Assembly: GCA_964502785.1 (NCBI GenBank) | Contig: CAZCXW010000037.1 | Coordinates: 1-13,706, forward strand | Source: JAGVYE01 sp964502785 | GTDB lineage: Archaea; Nanobdellota; Nanobdellia; Woesearchaeales; GW2011-AR9 | Direction: 5' to 3' | Length of the DNA: 13,706 nt | Shown here: positions 8,377-13,706 of the stretch, piece by piece | Numbering within the stretch: position 1 is the first letter of the stretch | How the letters are laid out: each line of letters opens with the position of its first letter | The notes under the pieces: generated by a model | What the model was told of the DNA's origin: nothing | Database searches by the model: none | Seen by the model: the letters and a program-made list of their open reading frames with translations, nothing else | Made by a program: the position numbers and the translations under genes

Positions 8377-8526
8377 ATGAAAGAAAGTAAAAATATCACT
8401 TTGAAAGTCAATTCCAAATTGTATGATGAATACAGAGAGATATGCAAGAAAGAGGGCTGGATAGTTTCTCGCCAGTTTGAGAAGTTGATGGAAGAGGAGT
8501 TGAAGAAGAGAGGGCGGGAAAAGTGA
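8377..8526 (+). CDS. Small ribbon-helix-helix (CopG/Arc-like) DNA-binding protein
   Basis: A 49-residue protein with the ribbon-helix-helix pattern: a short beta strand (NITLKVNSKLY), helix 1 (DEYREICKKEG), a turn, and helix 2 (SRQFEKLMEEELKK). RHH dimers bind operators with the strand and often serve as autorepressors or antitoxins. AGGGG 6 nt upstream favours this ATG; an in-frame ATG at 8371 directly abuts the AGGGG and is less likely. The stop codon overlaps the start of the RhuM gene (GTGA), implying coupled translation and a shared transcript. It is probably the regulator or antitoxin of the following genes, by inference from the layout. Confidence 0.75.
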   Translation: MKESKNITLKVNSKLYDEYREICKKEGWIVSRQFEKLMEEELKKRGREK

Positions 8527-9554
8527 ATAATAAAGAGAAAGCAAAAGAGGAAACTACTGAATTTTTACTATACACCTCTCCACAAGGCGGGATTAAAGTA
8601 GATGTCTTTTTACATGAAGAGAATATTTGGCTTACTCAAAAAAGAATGGCTGAGCTGTTTGGCGTGGAAGTAAATACCATCAATTATCATCTAAAAGAGA
8701 TATTTAAAACAAAGGAATTAGACGAAAACGCAACTATTCGAAAAATTCGAATAGTTCAAAAAGAGGGCAAGAGGGATATAGAAAGAGAGCAGATTTTTTA
8801 TAATTTAGATGCAATCATCTCAGTCGGATATAGGGTCAACTCCAGACAGGCAACACTATTTAGGGTTTGGGCAACAAAAATATTGAAAGAATATATTCTC
8901 AAAGGATTTGCACTTGATGATGAGCGATTAAAAAATGGCAAATATTTCGGTAAAGATTATTTTGCAGAGCTTTTGGAAAGAGTTCGCTCTATCAGAGCCA
9001 GCGAACGAAGAATTTACCAGAAGATTACTGATATTTTTGCGGAATGCAGCATAGATTATGATCCCCATTCTGAAATTACTCAGGATTTTTATGCAATAGT
9101 GCAAAACAAATTCCATTATGCAATTACTGGCCAGACTGCGGCAGAGATCATTTATTCCAAAGCTGATGCTAAAAAGCAGTTTATGGGCTTAACAACGTGG
9201 AAAAATTCCCCGGAAGGCAGAATCTTAAAATCCGATACGATTATTGCAAAGAATTATTTAACTGAGTCGGAGATCAAAAAATTAGAAAGAACTGTTTCCA
9301 GCTTCTTTGATTATATTGAGAGGATAATAGAAAACAGAATTGTTATGAAAATGAAAGATTTAGCTGAAAGCGTAAATAAATTTTTAGAATTCAATGAGTA
9401 TAAGATATTGGAATATAAAGGAAAAGTTTCTTTCAAAGAAGCTGAACAAAAAGCATTCAAAGAATATGAAGTATTTAACAAGACACAGTATATAGAGTCT
9501 GACTTTGATAAGATGACAAAAAAACTGCTTGAACAAAAAGATAAAACCAGTTGA
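8523..9554 (+). CDS. rhuM: RhuM-family protein (Virulence_RhuM)
   Basis: A 343-residue protein matching the RhuM family along its full usual length. The N-terminal part has a predicted helix-turn-helix (LTQKRMAELFGVEVNTINYH, about 37-56). The family-typical block follows (QIFYNLDAIISVGYRVNS, then FRVWATKILKEYILKGFALD, about 90-132), resembling phage antirepressor/Bro-N-type modules. The remainder is helical, including DYDPHSEITQDFYAIVQNKF (about 178-197) and a Lys/Glu-rich tail. RhuM was named from a Salmonella pathogenicity island, and its biochemical role is unknown. The start is GTG, sharing GTGA with the stop of the RHH gene. The position downstream of an RHH protein and upstream of a nuclease suggests a toxin-antitoxin-like or defence module; this is inference. 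Confidence 0.85.
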   Translation: MNNKEKAKEETTEFLLYTSPQGGIKVDVFLHEENIWLTQKRMAELFGVEVNTINYHLKEIFKTKELDENATIRKIRIVQKEGKRDIEREQIFYNLDAIISVGYRVNSRQATLFRVWATKILKEYILKGFALDDERLKNGKYFGKDYFAELLERVRSIRASERRIYQKITDIFAECSIDYDPHSEITQDFYAIVQNKFHYAITGQTAAEIIYSKADAKKQFMGLTTWKNSPEGRILKSDTIIAKNYLTESEIKKLERTVSSFFDYIERIIENRIVMKMKDLAESVNKFLEFNEYKILEYKGKVSFKEAEQKAFKEYEVFNKTQYIESDFDKMTKKLLEQKDKTS

Positions 9555-9585
9555 CGGAACGGTTGACGCAAGAGTTGACGCAAAA
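9550..9585 (+). repeat. Three perfectly phased 12-bp tandem repeats
   Basis: GTTGACGGAACG, GTTGACGCAAGA and GTTGACGCAAAA follow one another without gaps. The RhuM stop (TGA, 9552-9554) is inside unit 1, and unit 3 ends exactly at the nuclease ATG (9586). They could be an operator, an element controlling reinitiation on the nuclease mRNA, or a slippage-prone tract. If an upstream TTG at 9529 were used instead, the units would encode VDGT-VDAR-VDAK. Confidence 0.7.
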
Positions 9586-10248
9586 ATGACCTACAAATTC
9601 AGCCCATCAAGCTTATCATTATTGAAAGATTGTCCTAGATGCTTCTGGCTCAATTTTAACAAGAATATTAAGCGACCAGATTCCATCTTTCCCAGCTTGC
9701 CATCAGGTATGGATAAAGTTCTCAAAGAACATTTTGACCGCTTTATGAAGAAAGGCGAACTACCTCCCGAACTTCAACAACTGAACGGAGAAGTGAAGCT
9801 TTTTGATGATGAAGAACTCCTCAAAGTCTGGAGAAGCAACTTTAAAGGTATTAAATGGACAGACAAGAAAGGCAATCTTTTTCATGGAGCAATCGATAAT
9901 CTTCTGAAGAAAGGAAAGAAATTGATAGTTTTGGATTATAAAACAAGAGGCTTTCCGTTAAAAGAAGATACGCACGAGCATTATCAAGATCAAATGGACA
10001 TTTACAATTTTCTCTTACGAAAGAATGGCTATGAGACAGAGGATTATACTTATCTGTTATTTTATCATCCTCATCAGGTTGAAGAGACAGGTCATGTTTG
10101 TTTTAATACTGATTTGGTAAAGATTAAAGTCAATATCAAGAACGCTGAAAGTATTTTTAAGAAAGCGCTTCAAGTGTTAGAAGCAGAAATTCACGCCCCC
10201 TCTGAAGAATGTAGATTTTGTACATGGGTATCAGTAAACCATTTCTAA
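9586..10248 (+). CDS. PD-(D/E)XK nuclease, RecB/Cas4-like, with two CxxC pairs
   Basis: A 220-residue protein with the RecB/Cas4-type active site. A conserved His lies in LKEHFDRF (H49), the first catalytic Asp in GAIDNLL (D104), and the D-x-K centre in LIVLDYKTRG (D117, K119). A Q-x-x-x-Y motif follows (QMDIY, Q136/Y140). Cys pairs CPRC (C16, C19) and CRFC (C209, C212) lie at opposite ends. They could together hold an Fe-S cluster or zinc, as in related nucleases that use one N-terminal and three C-terminal Cys. The ATG (MTYKFSPSSL) is preferred to a TTG at 9529, which would overlap RhuM and translate the 12-bp repeats. The gene starts 31 nt after the RhuM stop with no clear Shine-Dalgarno, so reinitiation is likely. 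No CRISPR array is nearby, so it should not be called Cas4. Similar stand-alone proteins are, as I recall, common in small-genome CPR bacteria, so transfer is possible. Confidence 0.85.
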   Translation: MTYKFSPSSLSLLKDCPRCFWLNFNKNIKRPDSIFPSLPSGMDKVLKEHFDRFMKKGELPPELQQLNGEVKLFDDEELLKVWRSNFKGIKWTDKKGNLFHGAIDNLLKKGKKLIVLDYKTRGFPLKEDTHEHYQDQMDIYNFLLRKNGYETEDYTYLLFYHPHQVEETGHVCFNTDLVKIKVNIKNAESIFKKALQVLEAEIHAPSEECRFCTWVSVNHF

Positions 10249-10262
10249 ACTACATTAATTGC

Positions 10263-10281
10263 CATAATCATATACTAAAAT
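10263..10281 (+). repeat. Right copy of the cassette-flanking direct repeat
   Basis: CATAATCATATACTAAAAT lies 14 nt after the nuclease stop. It matches the 8119-8143 copy except for a 6-nt insertion there. Its last bases run into the left arm of the inverted repeat described next. Confidence 0.35.
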
Positions 10282-10351
10282 CTGCTTTTCTTTGTATAAA
10301 AATACTGCTCCTCTCCCGCCACAGTAAATATATGGAGTGGAAAAAGCAGAT
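10280..10351. repeat. Long imperfect inverted repeat (hairpin) between nuclease and ligase
   Basis: The outer arms ATCTGCTTTT (10280-10289) and AAAAGCAGAT (10342-10351) are perfectly complementary over 10 bp and can extend by one pair past a bulge. Inside them, TACTG (10303-10307) pairs with CAGTA (10322-10326) around a C-rich loop. This could be a structured RNA end, a transcription boundary for the cassette, or a small non-autonomous element remnant. It lies just upstream of the ligase promoter. Confidence 0.5.
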
Positions 10352-10373
10352 GTCAATAGCAAGGCACAACAAC

Positions 10374-10383
10374 CTTTAAATAA
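10374..10383 (+). promoter_or_regulatory. TATA element for DNA ligase
   Basis: CTTTAAATAA lies 21-30 nt before the ligase ATG. This predicts a leaderless or nearly leaderless transcript; no Shine-Dalgarno is visible. Confidence 0.6.
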
Positions 10384-10403
10384 CTCCTTTCTCTCTGTCG
10401 CTT

Positions 10404-12116
10404 ATGGATTTTCAGAAGCTTGTTAATTTGTACGAGGAACTGGAGCAGACTTCTTCAGGAAACAAGCTGCGAGAGCTGCTTTCAGAATTTTTTAAGCAAA
10501 CATCAAAAGAAGAGATAGGTTTAGTGTCGTACCTCACGTTGGGCAAAATCGCGTCAAACTTTGAAGATATCCTCTTAGGGATAGCTGAGAAATCAGTTCT
10601 GCGGGCAATCGCCATTGCCTCGGGGCAGGAACTCCCTAAAATTCAGACTTTCCTTCAGGAAACTGGAGATGCGGGATTGACTGCGGAAAAAGCTCTGCAA
10701 AGAAAACCGCGAACTCTCATCCCCAGCGGTACGCTCACGATCCATGAATTATTTGATAAACTGCATAAAATTGCCTCTTCTTCTGGAAATGGCTCGCAAG
10801 ATCTTAAGACAAACATATTAGCCTCGCTGCTGAGCAAAGCTTCATCGAAAGAAAGCAAATATGTCATCAGGATCGCCTTAGGACAACTGCGCATGGGGGT
10901 GGGCGATATGACCGTGTTAGATGCGTTAGCAATCGCCTACACCAGCGATAAAAAAAATAAATCATTCTTAGAAAGGGCTTATAATATTTGTCCGGATGTG
11001 AAGATCATTGCCGAGACACTTGCAGGAAAGGGACTGAAAGGTCTGGAAAAAATGGATATTCATGTTGGTGTGCCGATCCAAATGATGCTTGCCCAACGTG
11101 TGAAGGATTTATCTGAAATTCCTGCAAAGATTACCGGGAAAATCGCGGTGGAAGCAAAATATGATGGAGAGCGTGTGCAGGCGCATCAGGACAAGAAAGG
11201 GAAAATTTCCCTTTTCTCACGCCGCCTGGATAATATTACAAATCAGTTTCCTGATCTTGTAGAGTTCCTTAAAAAATATGTTAATGCGCAGGAATATGTT
11301 CTGGAAGGTGAAATCATTGCCGTAGATGAAAAAGGGAAACATCTGCCTTTTCAGACTCTCATGCAGCGCAGAAGAAAGTATGATGTCAAAGATTATGTAA
11401 AGAAAATTCCTGTCCAATTAAAAATTTTTGATTTATTATGGGTTGATGAGGAATCGCTCCTGCATCAAACGTATGAGAAACGCTGGGCGATTATTGAAAC
11501 GAAAATTCAAAAAAATAATTCCATCATGCCTGCCGATCGTACTATTGTTGAGAACGTTGAAGAGATTGACAGATTCTTTCAGAAGATGATTGCGCAAGGC
11601 TATGAGGGCATAATCGTCAAATCGTTATATGGAGAATACCAGGCTGGAACCAGAGGCTGGCACTGGATCAAATGGAAAAAGGAGTATGCTAAAGGCATGG
11701 TTGATACATTTGATTTAGTGATCGTTGGAGGTTATTATGGACGAGGACGCAGAAGCGGTGTTTATGGAGCGTTGCTCTGCGCGGCGTACAACGAGAAAGA
11801 AGATATGTTTGAAACAGTCTGTAAATTAGGGACAGGCTTCACGGACGAAATATTAGAAGAACTCCCTCCAAAATTAAAGAGATACGAAGCGAAAAAAAAG
11901 CCAGCCCGCGTCAATTGCAAAAAAGAAATGGAACCCGATGTTTGGTTTGAGCCTGCTTTCGTTATTGAGGTCCTTGCCGCTGAGATCACAAAAAGCCCGT
12001 TCCATACGGCAGAATGGGCGCTGCGCTTCCCTCGATTTATTCAATTTCGAGACAATAAAAAAGCAGAACAAGCCACGACCCTTGAGGAAATAAAAAAAGT
12101 AGGAAAAAAGAAATGA
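10404..12116 (+). CDS. lig: ATP-dependent DNA ligase (archaeal type)
   Basis: Seals nicks in duplex DNA during replication and repair by way of a ligase-AMP intermediate. The 570-residue length is typical of archaeal replicative ligases. The N-terminal DNA-binding domain (about 1-215) is present (LKTNILASLLSK, ALGQLRMGVGDMTVLDALA). The adenylation domain follows. Motif I is EAKYDGERVQ with the AMP-accepting Lys252, then FSRRLDNITNQFPDL, motif III YVLEGEII (E301), motif IV EGIIVKSL (about 401) and motif V WIKWKKEY (about 421-428). The C-terminal OB-fold domain carries VIVGGYYGRGRRSGVYG and the terminal RFPRF (about 541). All key residues are intact. Its stop overlaps the next gene's start by 4 nt (ATGA), indicating coupled translation. 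Confidence 0.97.
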   Translation: MDFQKLVNLYEELEQTSSGNKLRELLSEFFKQTSKEEIGLVSYLTLGKIASNFEDILLGIAEKSVLRAIAIASGQELPKIQTFLQETGDAGLTAEKALQRKPRTLIPSGTLTIHELFDKLHKIASSSGNGSQDLKTNILASLLSKASSKESKYVIRIALGQLRMGVGDMTVLDALAIAYTSDKKNKSFLERAYNICPDVKIIAETLAGKGLKGLEKMDIHVGVPIQMMLAQRVKDLSEIPAKITGKIAVEAKYDGERVQAHQDKKGKISLFSRRLDNITNQFPDLVEFLKKYVNAQEYVLEGEIIAVDEKGKHLPFQTLMQRRRKYDVKDYVKKIPVQLKIFDLLWVDEESLLHQTYEKRWAIIETKIQKNNSIMPADRTIVENVEEIDRFFQKMIAQGYEGIIVKSLYGEYQAGTRGWHWIKWKKEYAKGMVDTFDLVIVGGYYGRGRRSGVYGALLCAAYNEKEDMFETVCKLGTGFTDEILEELPPKLKRYEAKKKPARVNCKKEMEPDVWFEPAFVIEVLAAEITKSPFHTAEWALRFPRFIQFRDNKKAEQATTLEEIKKVGKKK

Positions 12117-12808
12117 AAGATGTAATGATGGTAAGGAATCCAGAATTTACCTTAGAACCATTAGTGCAATATGCTATCGATAATCTTGCCCCTTTAATCG
12201 GTCTCGATACGTCAGCGATTATCACTCCTCAGGTTCGTTTAGCACAGGTTTCAGCTTTTATATGCAAGGAGCAAAAAGTATTATTAAATCAGTTCGCAAT
12301 TAATGATTCTTACGGATCCTCCCTTGCCCATGAAACGACTCATTTTCTTCATTACATTGTTAATCCTTCAGTTTTCGAGCAGGACAGAAAGAATAAAGAA
12401 AGAACAAATCTTAGAGAAATGGTGGCTGATTATGGATCTTTTATTTTTGCGGTGAAGAAGCATGATACATTGATACAATTGCGTGAGCATGGACAGAGAA
12501 CAAGAGAATCAGCGTTCCAGCGATATGCCTTAGACGAACCTAAAAAAACTTTAAGCGACCAAATAAACTATTACGAGACTCACGAAGGCGGCAGACGCGC
12601 CGCTGAATATATTTTTACAAAATATGGAAATTGTTATTTTAAAGATTTTGCCCATGCCAGTTTTGAAGAGGCTAAAACAATGCTCAAGAATTTAGGATGG
12701 GAAGGGCCGCTTCTCGTCCGTTATGGGGCAAGAGATGTTGAATATATGACGTTTGAAAAAGAAGAAGATATTTTGATTGTCCCTGGCGGAGAATTAGAAG
12801 TAAATTAG
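12113..12808 (+). CDS. Putative zinc metallopeptidase with HExxH motif
   Basis: A 231-residue soluble protein carrying HETTH (residues 73-77) within LAHETTHFLHYIV, the zinc-binding and catalytic motif of zincin peptidases. A candidate third ligand is E102 in NLREMVADYGSF, 25 residues downstream, the spacing and context seen in gluzincin-type enzymes. No signal peptide or membrane helix is present, so it should act in the cytoplasm. The N-terminal 60 residues and the C-terminal 100 are not recognisable; the C-terminal part contains YYETHEGGRRAAEYIF. It overlaps the ligase stop by 4 nt and is therefore probably co-expressed with it, but a role in repair is only inferred. A Met at residue 5 or 6 is an alternative start. 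Confidence 0.7.
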   Translation: MKDVMMVRNPEFTLEPLVQYAIDNLAPLIGLDTSAIITPQVRLAQVSAFICKEQKVLLNQFAINDSYGSSLAHETTHFLHYIVNPSVFEQDRKNKERTNLREMVADYGSFIFAVKKHDTLIQLREHGQRTRESAFQRYALDEPKKTLSDQINYYETHEGGRRAAEYIFTKYGNCYFKDFAHASFEEAKTMLKNLGWEGPLLVRYGARDVEYMTFEKEEDILIVPGGELEVN

Positions 12809-12904
12809 AATAACATTTGAGAAACAATTTGTCCAACTGGAAAATTCAGTGTATTAATAAGAATAAAAGACAGAAAATTGCAACAATATAGAGAACCAAA
12901 AGAA

Positions 12905-13010
12905 TGGGGCTGCGAGGACTTTCATCCTTTACCATAAACTTGTAACAGGCATTTGAACCCCGACCGGGCGGCCCCGAACCGCCAATCCTACCAAGTTGGA
13001 CTACAGCCCC
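12905..13010 (-). tRNA. tRNA-Pro (CGG) with a 33-nt T-loop intron
   Basis: On the minus strand the acceptor arms GGGGCTG/CAGCCCC pair perfectly. The D-stem is GTCC/GGAT around AACTTGGTA with the GG pair, and the anticodon stem is GGCGG/CCGCC around TTCGGGG, giving anticodon CGG (12974-12976) for proline codon CCG. The T-stem CGGGG can only pair with CCTCG, which is displaced by an insertion. Removing the 33-nt intron restores the seven-base loop TTCAAAT. The mature tRNA is 73 nt with discriminator A and no encoded CCA. A15 and T48 can form the usual tertiary pair. The variable loop is 4 nt. Confidence 0.93.
12919..12951 (-). other. Non-canonical tRNA intron at position 59/60
   Basis: The precursor forms a textbook 3-4-3 bulge-helix-bulge. 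The T-stem is followed on the 3' side by bulge AGT, then a central 4-bp helix TTCA/TGAA, then the 5' bulge AAT. Cutting after the second base of each bulge releases 33 nt and leaves TTCAAA joined to T. The intron interior folds into its own hairpin (CCT-TTAC paired with GTAA-AGG). The splice sites are derived by hand folding. Confidence 0.88.
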
Positions 13011-13037
13011 TTAATAATATTGTTTAAGCTGCTTGTT

Positions 13038-13045
13038 GATAAAAC
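13038..13045 (-). promoter_or_regulatory. Possible TATA element for tRNA-Pro
   Basis: On the minus strand, GTTTTATC lies 28-35 nt before the 5' end of the tRNA, the expected position for an archaeal TATA element. The intervening sequence is AT-rich, so the exact element is uncertain. Confidence 0.4.
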
Positions 13046-13092
13046 TTTTGTGTGGAGAATTCCAATTACAAAATCTCAAAAATATCTTTTAC

Positions 13093-13108
13093 CTCGTATA
13101 GTTACGAG
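13093..13108. promoter_or_regulatory. Perfect short inverted repeat upstream of the zinc-ribbon gene
   Basis: CTCGTA-TAGT-TACGAG, a 6-bp inverted repeat with a 4-nt centre, followed by TATATAAC and then a run of Ts (13122-13127). It may be an operator near the promoter or a hairpin ending transcription from the left. Neither is proven. Confidence 0.4.
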
Positions 13109-13136
13109 TATATAACTACTCTTTTTTCAAGAAAGG

Positions 13137-13145
13137 TATTTAAAC
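13137..13145 (+). promoter_or_regulatory. TATA element for the zinc-ribbon protein gene
   Basis: TATTTAAAC lies 47-55 nt before the ATG, giving a leader of about 20-25 nt that contains the Shine-Dalgarno GAGGGGG (13180-13186). Confidence 0.5.
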
Positions 13146-13191
13146 TACTTCCGCTTTAGAAAGCAAATTAATTAGAAAAGAGGGGGAAAAT

Positions 13192-13548
13192 ATGGATTTG
13201 GACATTCGAAAAACGAGAACCTGTGAACGCTGTAAAGCGCAAGTTCCTTTGGCTGATGTTCGTCTCTTTGCCAGGGATGCTGACAAAAATTGGCTTCTAT
13301 GCGAAGCGTGCTGCGATATCTTAAAACATCGTGGCGACAGCAGTTATCTTAAGAAGGATCCCGTGCGCAATATCTACAAGCCAAAAGAAGAAACGGTCGT
13401 TGTTTCCGTGCCAAAAACAGTGTCGCCGCGGTCCGTGTCAAAACAACATCGGATGTGTCTGCGCTGCAAATACAGTTTCAGCATTGCTGAAACGGGAGCG
13501 ACAAGAATTCGATGCCCATATTGCGGCAAGGATGATAAGTTGAAATGA
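13192..13548 (+). CDS. Double zinc-ribbon protein, 118 residues
   Basis: Two four-Cys zinc-binding modules are joined by a Pro/Val/Ser-rich linker. The N-terminal module pairs CERC (C11, C14) with CEAC (C37, C40). The C-terminal module pairs CLRC (C89, C92) with CPYCG (C108, C111), a rubredoxin-like ribbon. The linker (about 60-85) is basic and probably flexible. Such proteins commonly bind nucleic acids or act as adaptors in transcription or translation; which applies here cannot be read from sequence. The start is well supported by a GAGGGGG Shine-Dalgarno 5 nt before the ATG. The gene appears to be monocistronic and lies next to the tRNA on the opposite strand. Confidence 0.8.
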   Translation: MDLDIRKTRTCERCKAQVPLADVRLFARDADKNWLLCEACCDILKHRGDSSYLKKDPVRNIYKPKEETVVVSVPKTVSPRSVSKQHRMCLRCKYSFSIAETGATRIRCPYCGKDDKLK

Positions 13549-13653
13549 TTTATGTTCTAGTTGATTTTTAGGTAGTGTAATCATTTGACTGATAACCTCT
13601 CTAAATTGTATTCTTGTAGAAACAATCCAGTTACTTTAATGTGATTAATGGTA

Positions 13654-13696
13654 GACTTGGAGAAAGAGCACGTCTTTCTCACGTATCTTCCAAGTC
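13654..13696. other. Strong imperfect hairpin at the right edge of the window
   Basis: GACTTGGA (13654-13661) pairs perfectly with TCCAAGTC (13689-13696). Inside, GAAAGA (13662-13667) pairs with TCTTTC (13673-13678) around GCACG, leaving a 10-nt bulge on the 3' side. An alternative inner pairing, GAGAAAGA/TCTTTCTC, spans 8 bp. CACGT occurs twice within it. It may be a structured RNA, a terminator or the end of a longer element cut by the window. The rest of 13549-13653 shows nothing recognisable. Confidence 0.5.
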
Positions 13697-13706
13697 TTTG
13701 ACGAAT

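Noticed and set aside
8281..8544. Minus-strand open frame of 87 residues over the RHH gene
   Set aside because: It overlaps the RHH gene and its promoter antisense; the plus-strand reading has a clear domain and a ribosome-binding site.
9529..9585. TTG start giving the nuclease a 19-residue extension
   Set aside because: It would overlap RhuM and translate the 12-bp repeats. The ATG at 9586 matches where the conserved fold begins.
9586..10248. Calling the nuclease Cas4
   Set aside because: No CRISPR repeats or other cas genes are visible in the window, and stand-alone RecB/Cas4-like nucleases are common.

Overview
The window looks like a metagenome-assembled contig from an archaeon, most likely of the DPANN group (Woesearchaeota/Pacearchaeota-like). 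The evidence is an archaeal-type SMC, an archaeal ATP-dependent DNA ligase of the usual length, TATA boxes 23-31 nt upstream of several start codons (leaderless-type promoters), and a tRNA-Pro(CGG) without encoded CCA. The tRNA is interrupted in its T-loop by a 33-nt intron framed by a bulge-helix-bulge, which is an archaeal signature. Two runs of 10 N (983-992, 5990-5999) are scaffold gaps of arbitrary length. Each interrupts a gene that is probably intact in the organism.

Layout. At 88-300 (+) is a small basic protein with a strong Shine-Dalgarno. It converges on a minus-strand block from 6998 down to 417: a 126-aa hypothetical, the chromosome-organising ATPase SMC (one gene, split only by a gap), a 150-aa hypothetical, an MscS-family mechanosensitive channel, and a secreted PD40/TolB-like beta-propeller lipoprotein that probably shares a transcript with the channel. 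After a divergent promoter region (6999-7273) the plus strand carries an accessory-looking stretch: a TraB/GumN-like putative hydrolase (7274-8068), then a tight cassette of a ribbon-helix-helix protein, a full-length RhuM-family protein and a RecB/Cas4-like PD-(D/E)XK nuclease (8377-10248). The housekeeping stretch resumes with DNA ligase overlapped by a HExxH metallopeptidase-like gene (10404-12808), then the intron-containing tRNA-Pro on the minus strand and a two-zinc-ribbon protein (13192-13548). A strong imperfect hairpin lies at the right edge (13654-13696).

How it fits together. The RHH-RhuM-nuclease cassette is the best candidate for an undescribed system. The RHH stop and RhuM GTG start overlap (GTGA). 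Three 12-bp repeats run from the RhuM stop exactly to the nuclease ATG. A related direct repeat (CATAATCA...TATACTAAAAT) lies on either side of the cassette, and a long inverted repeat follows it. This is the layout of a self-regulated toxin-antitoxin or defence-like module, but that function is inference. SMC, ligase and the tRNA are core cellular functions. The channel and lipoprotein point to envelope stress sensing.
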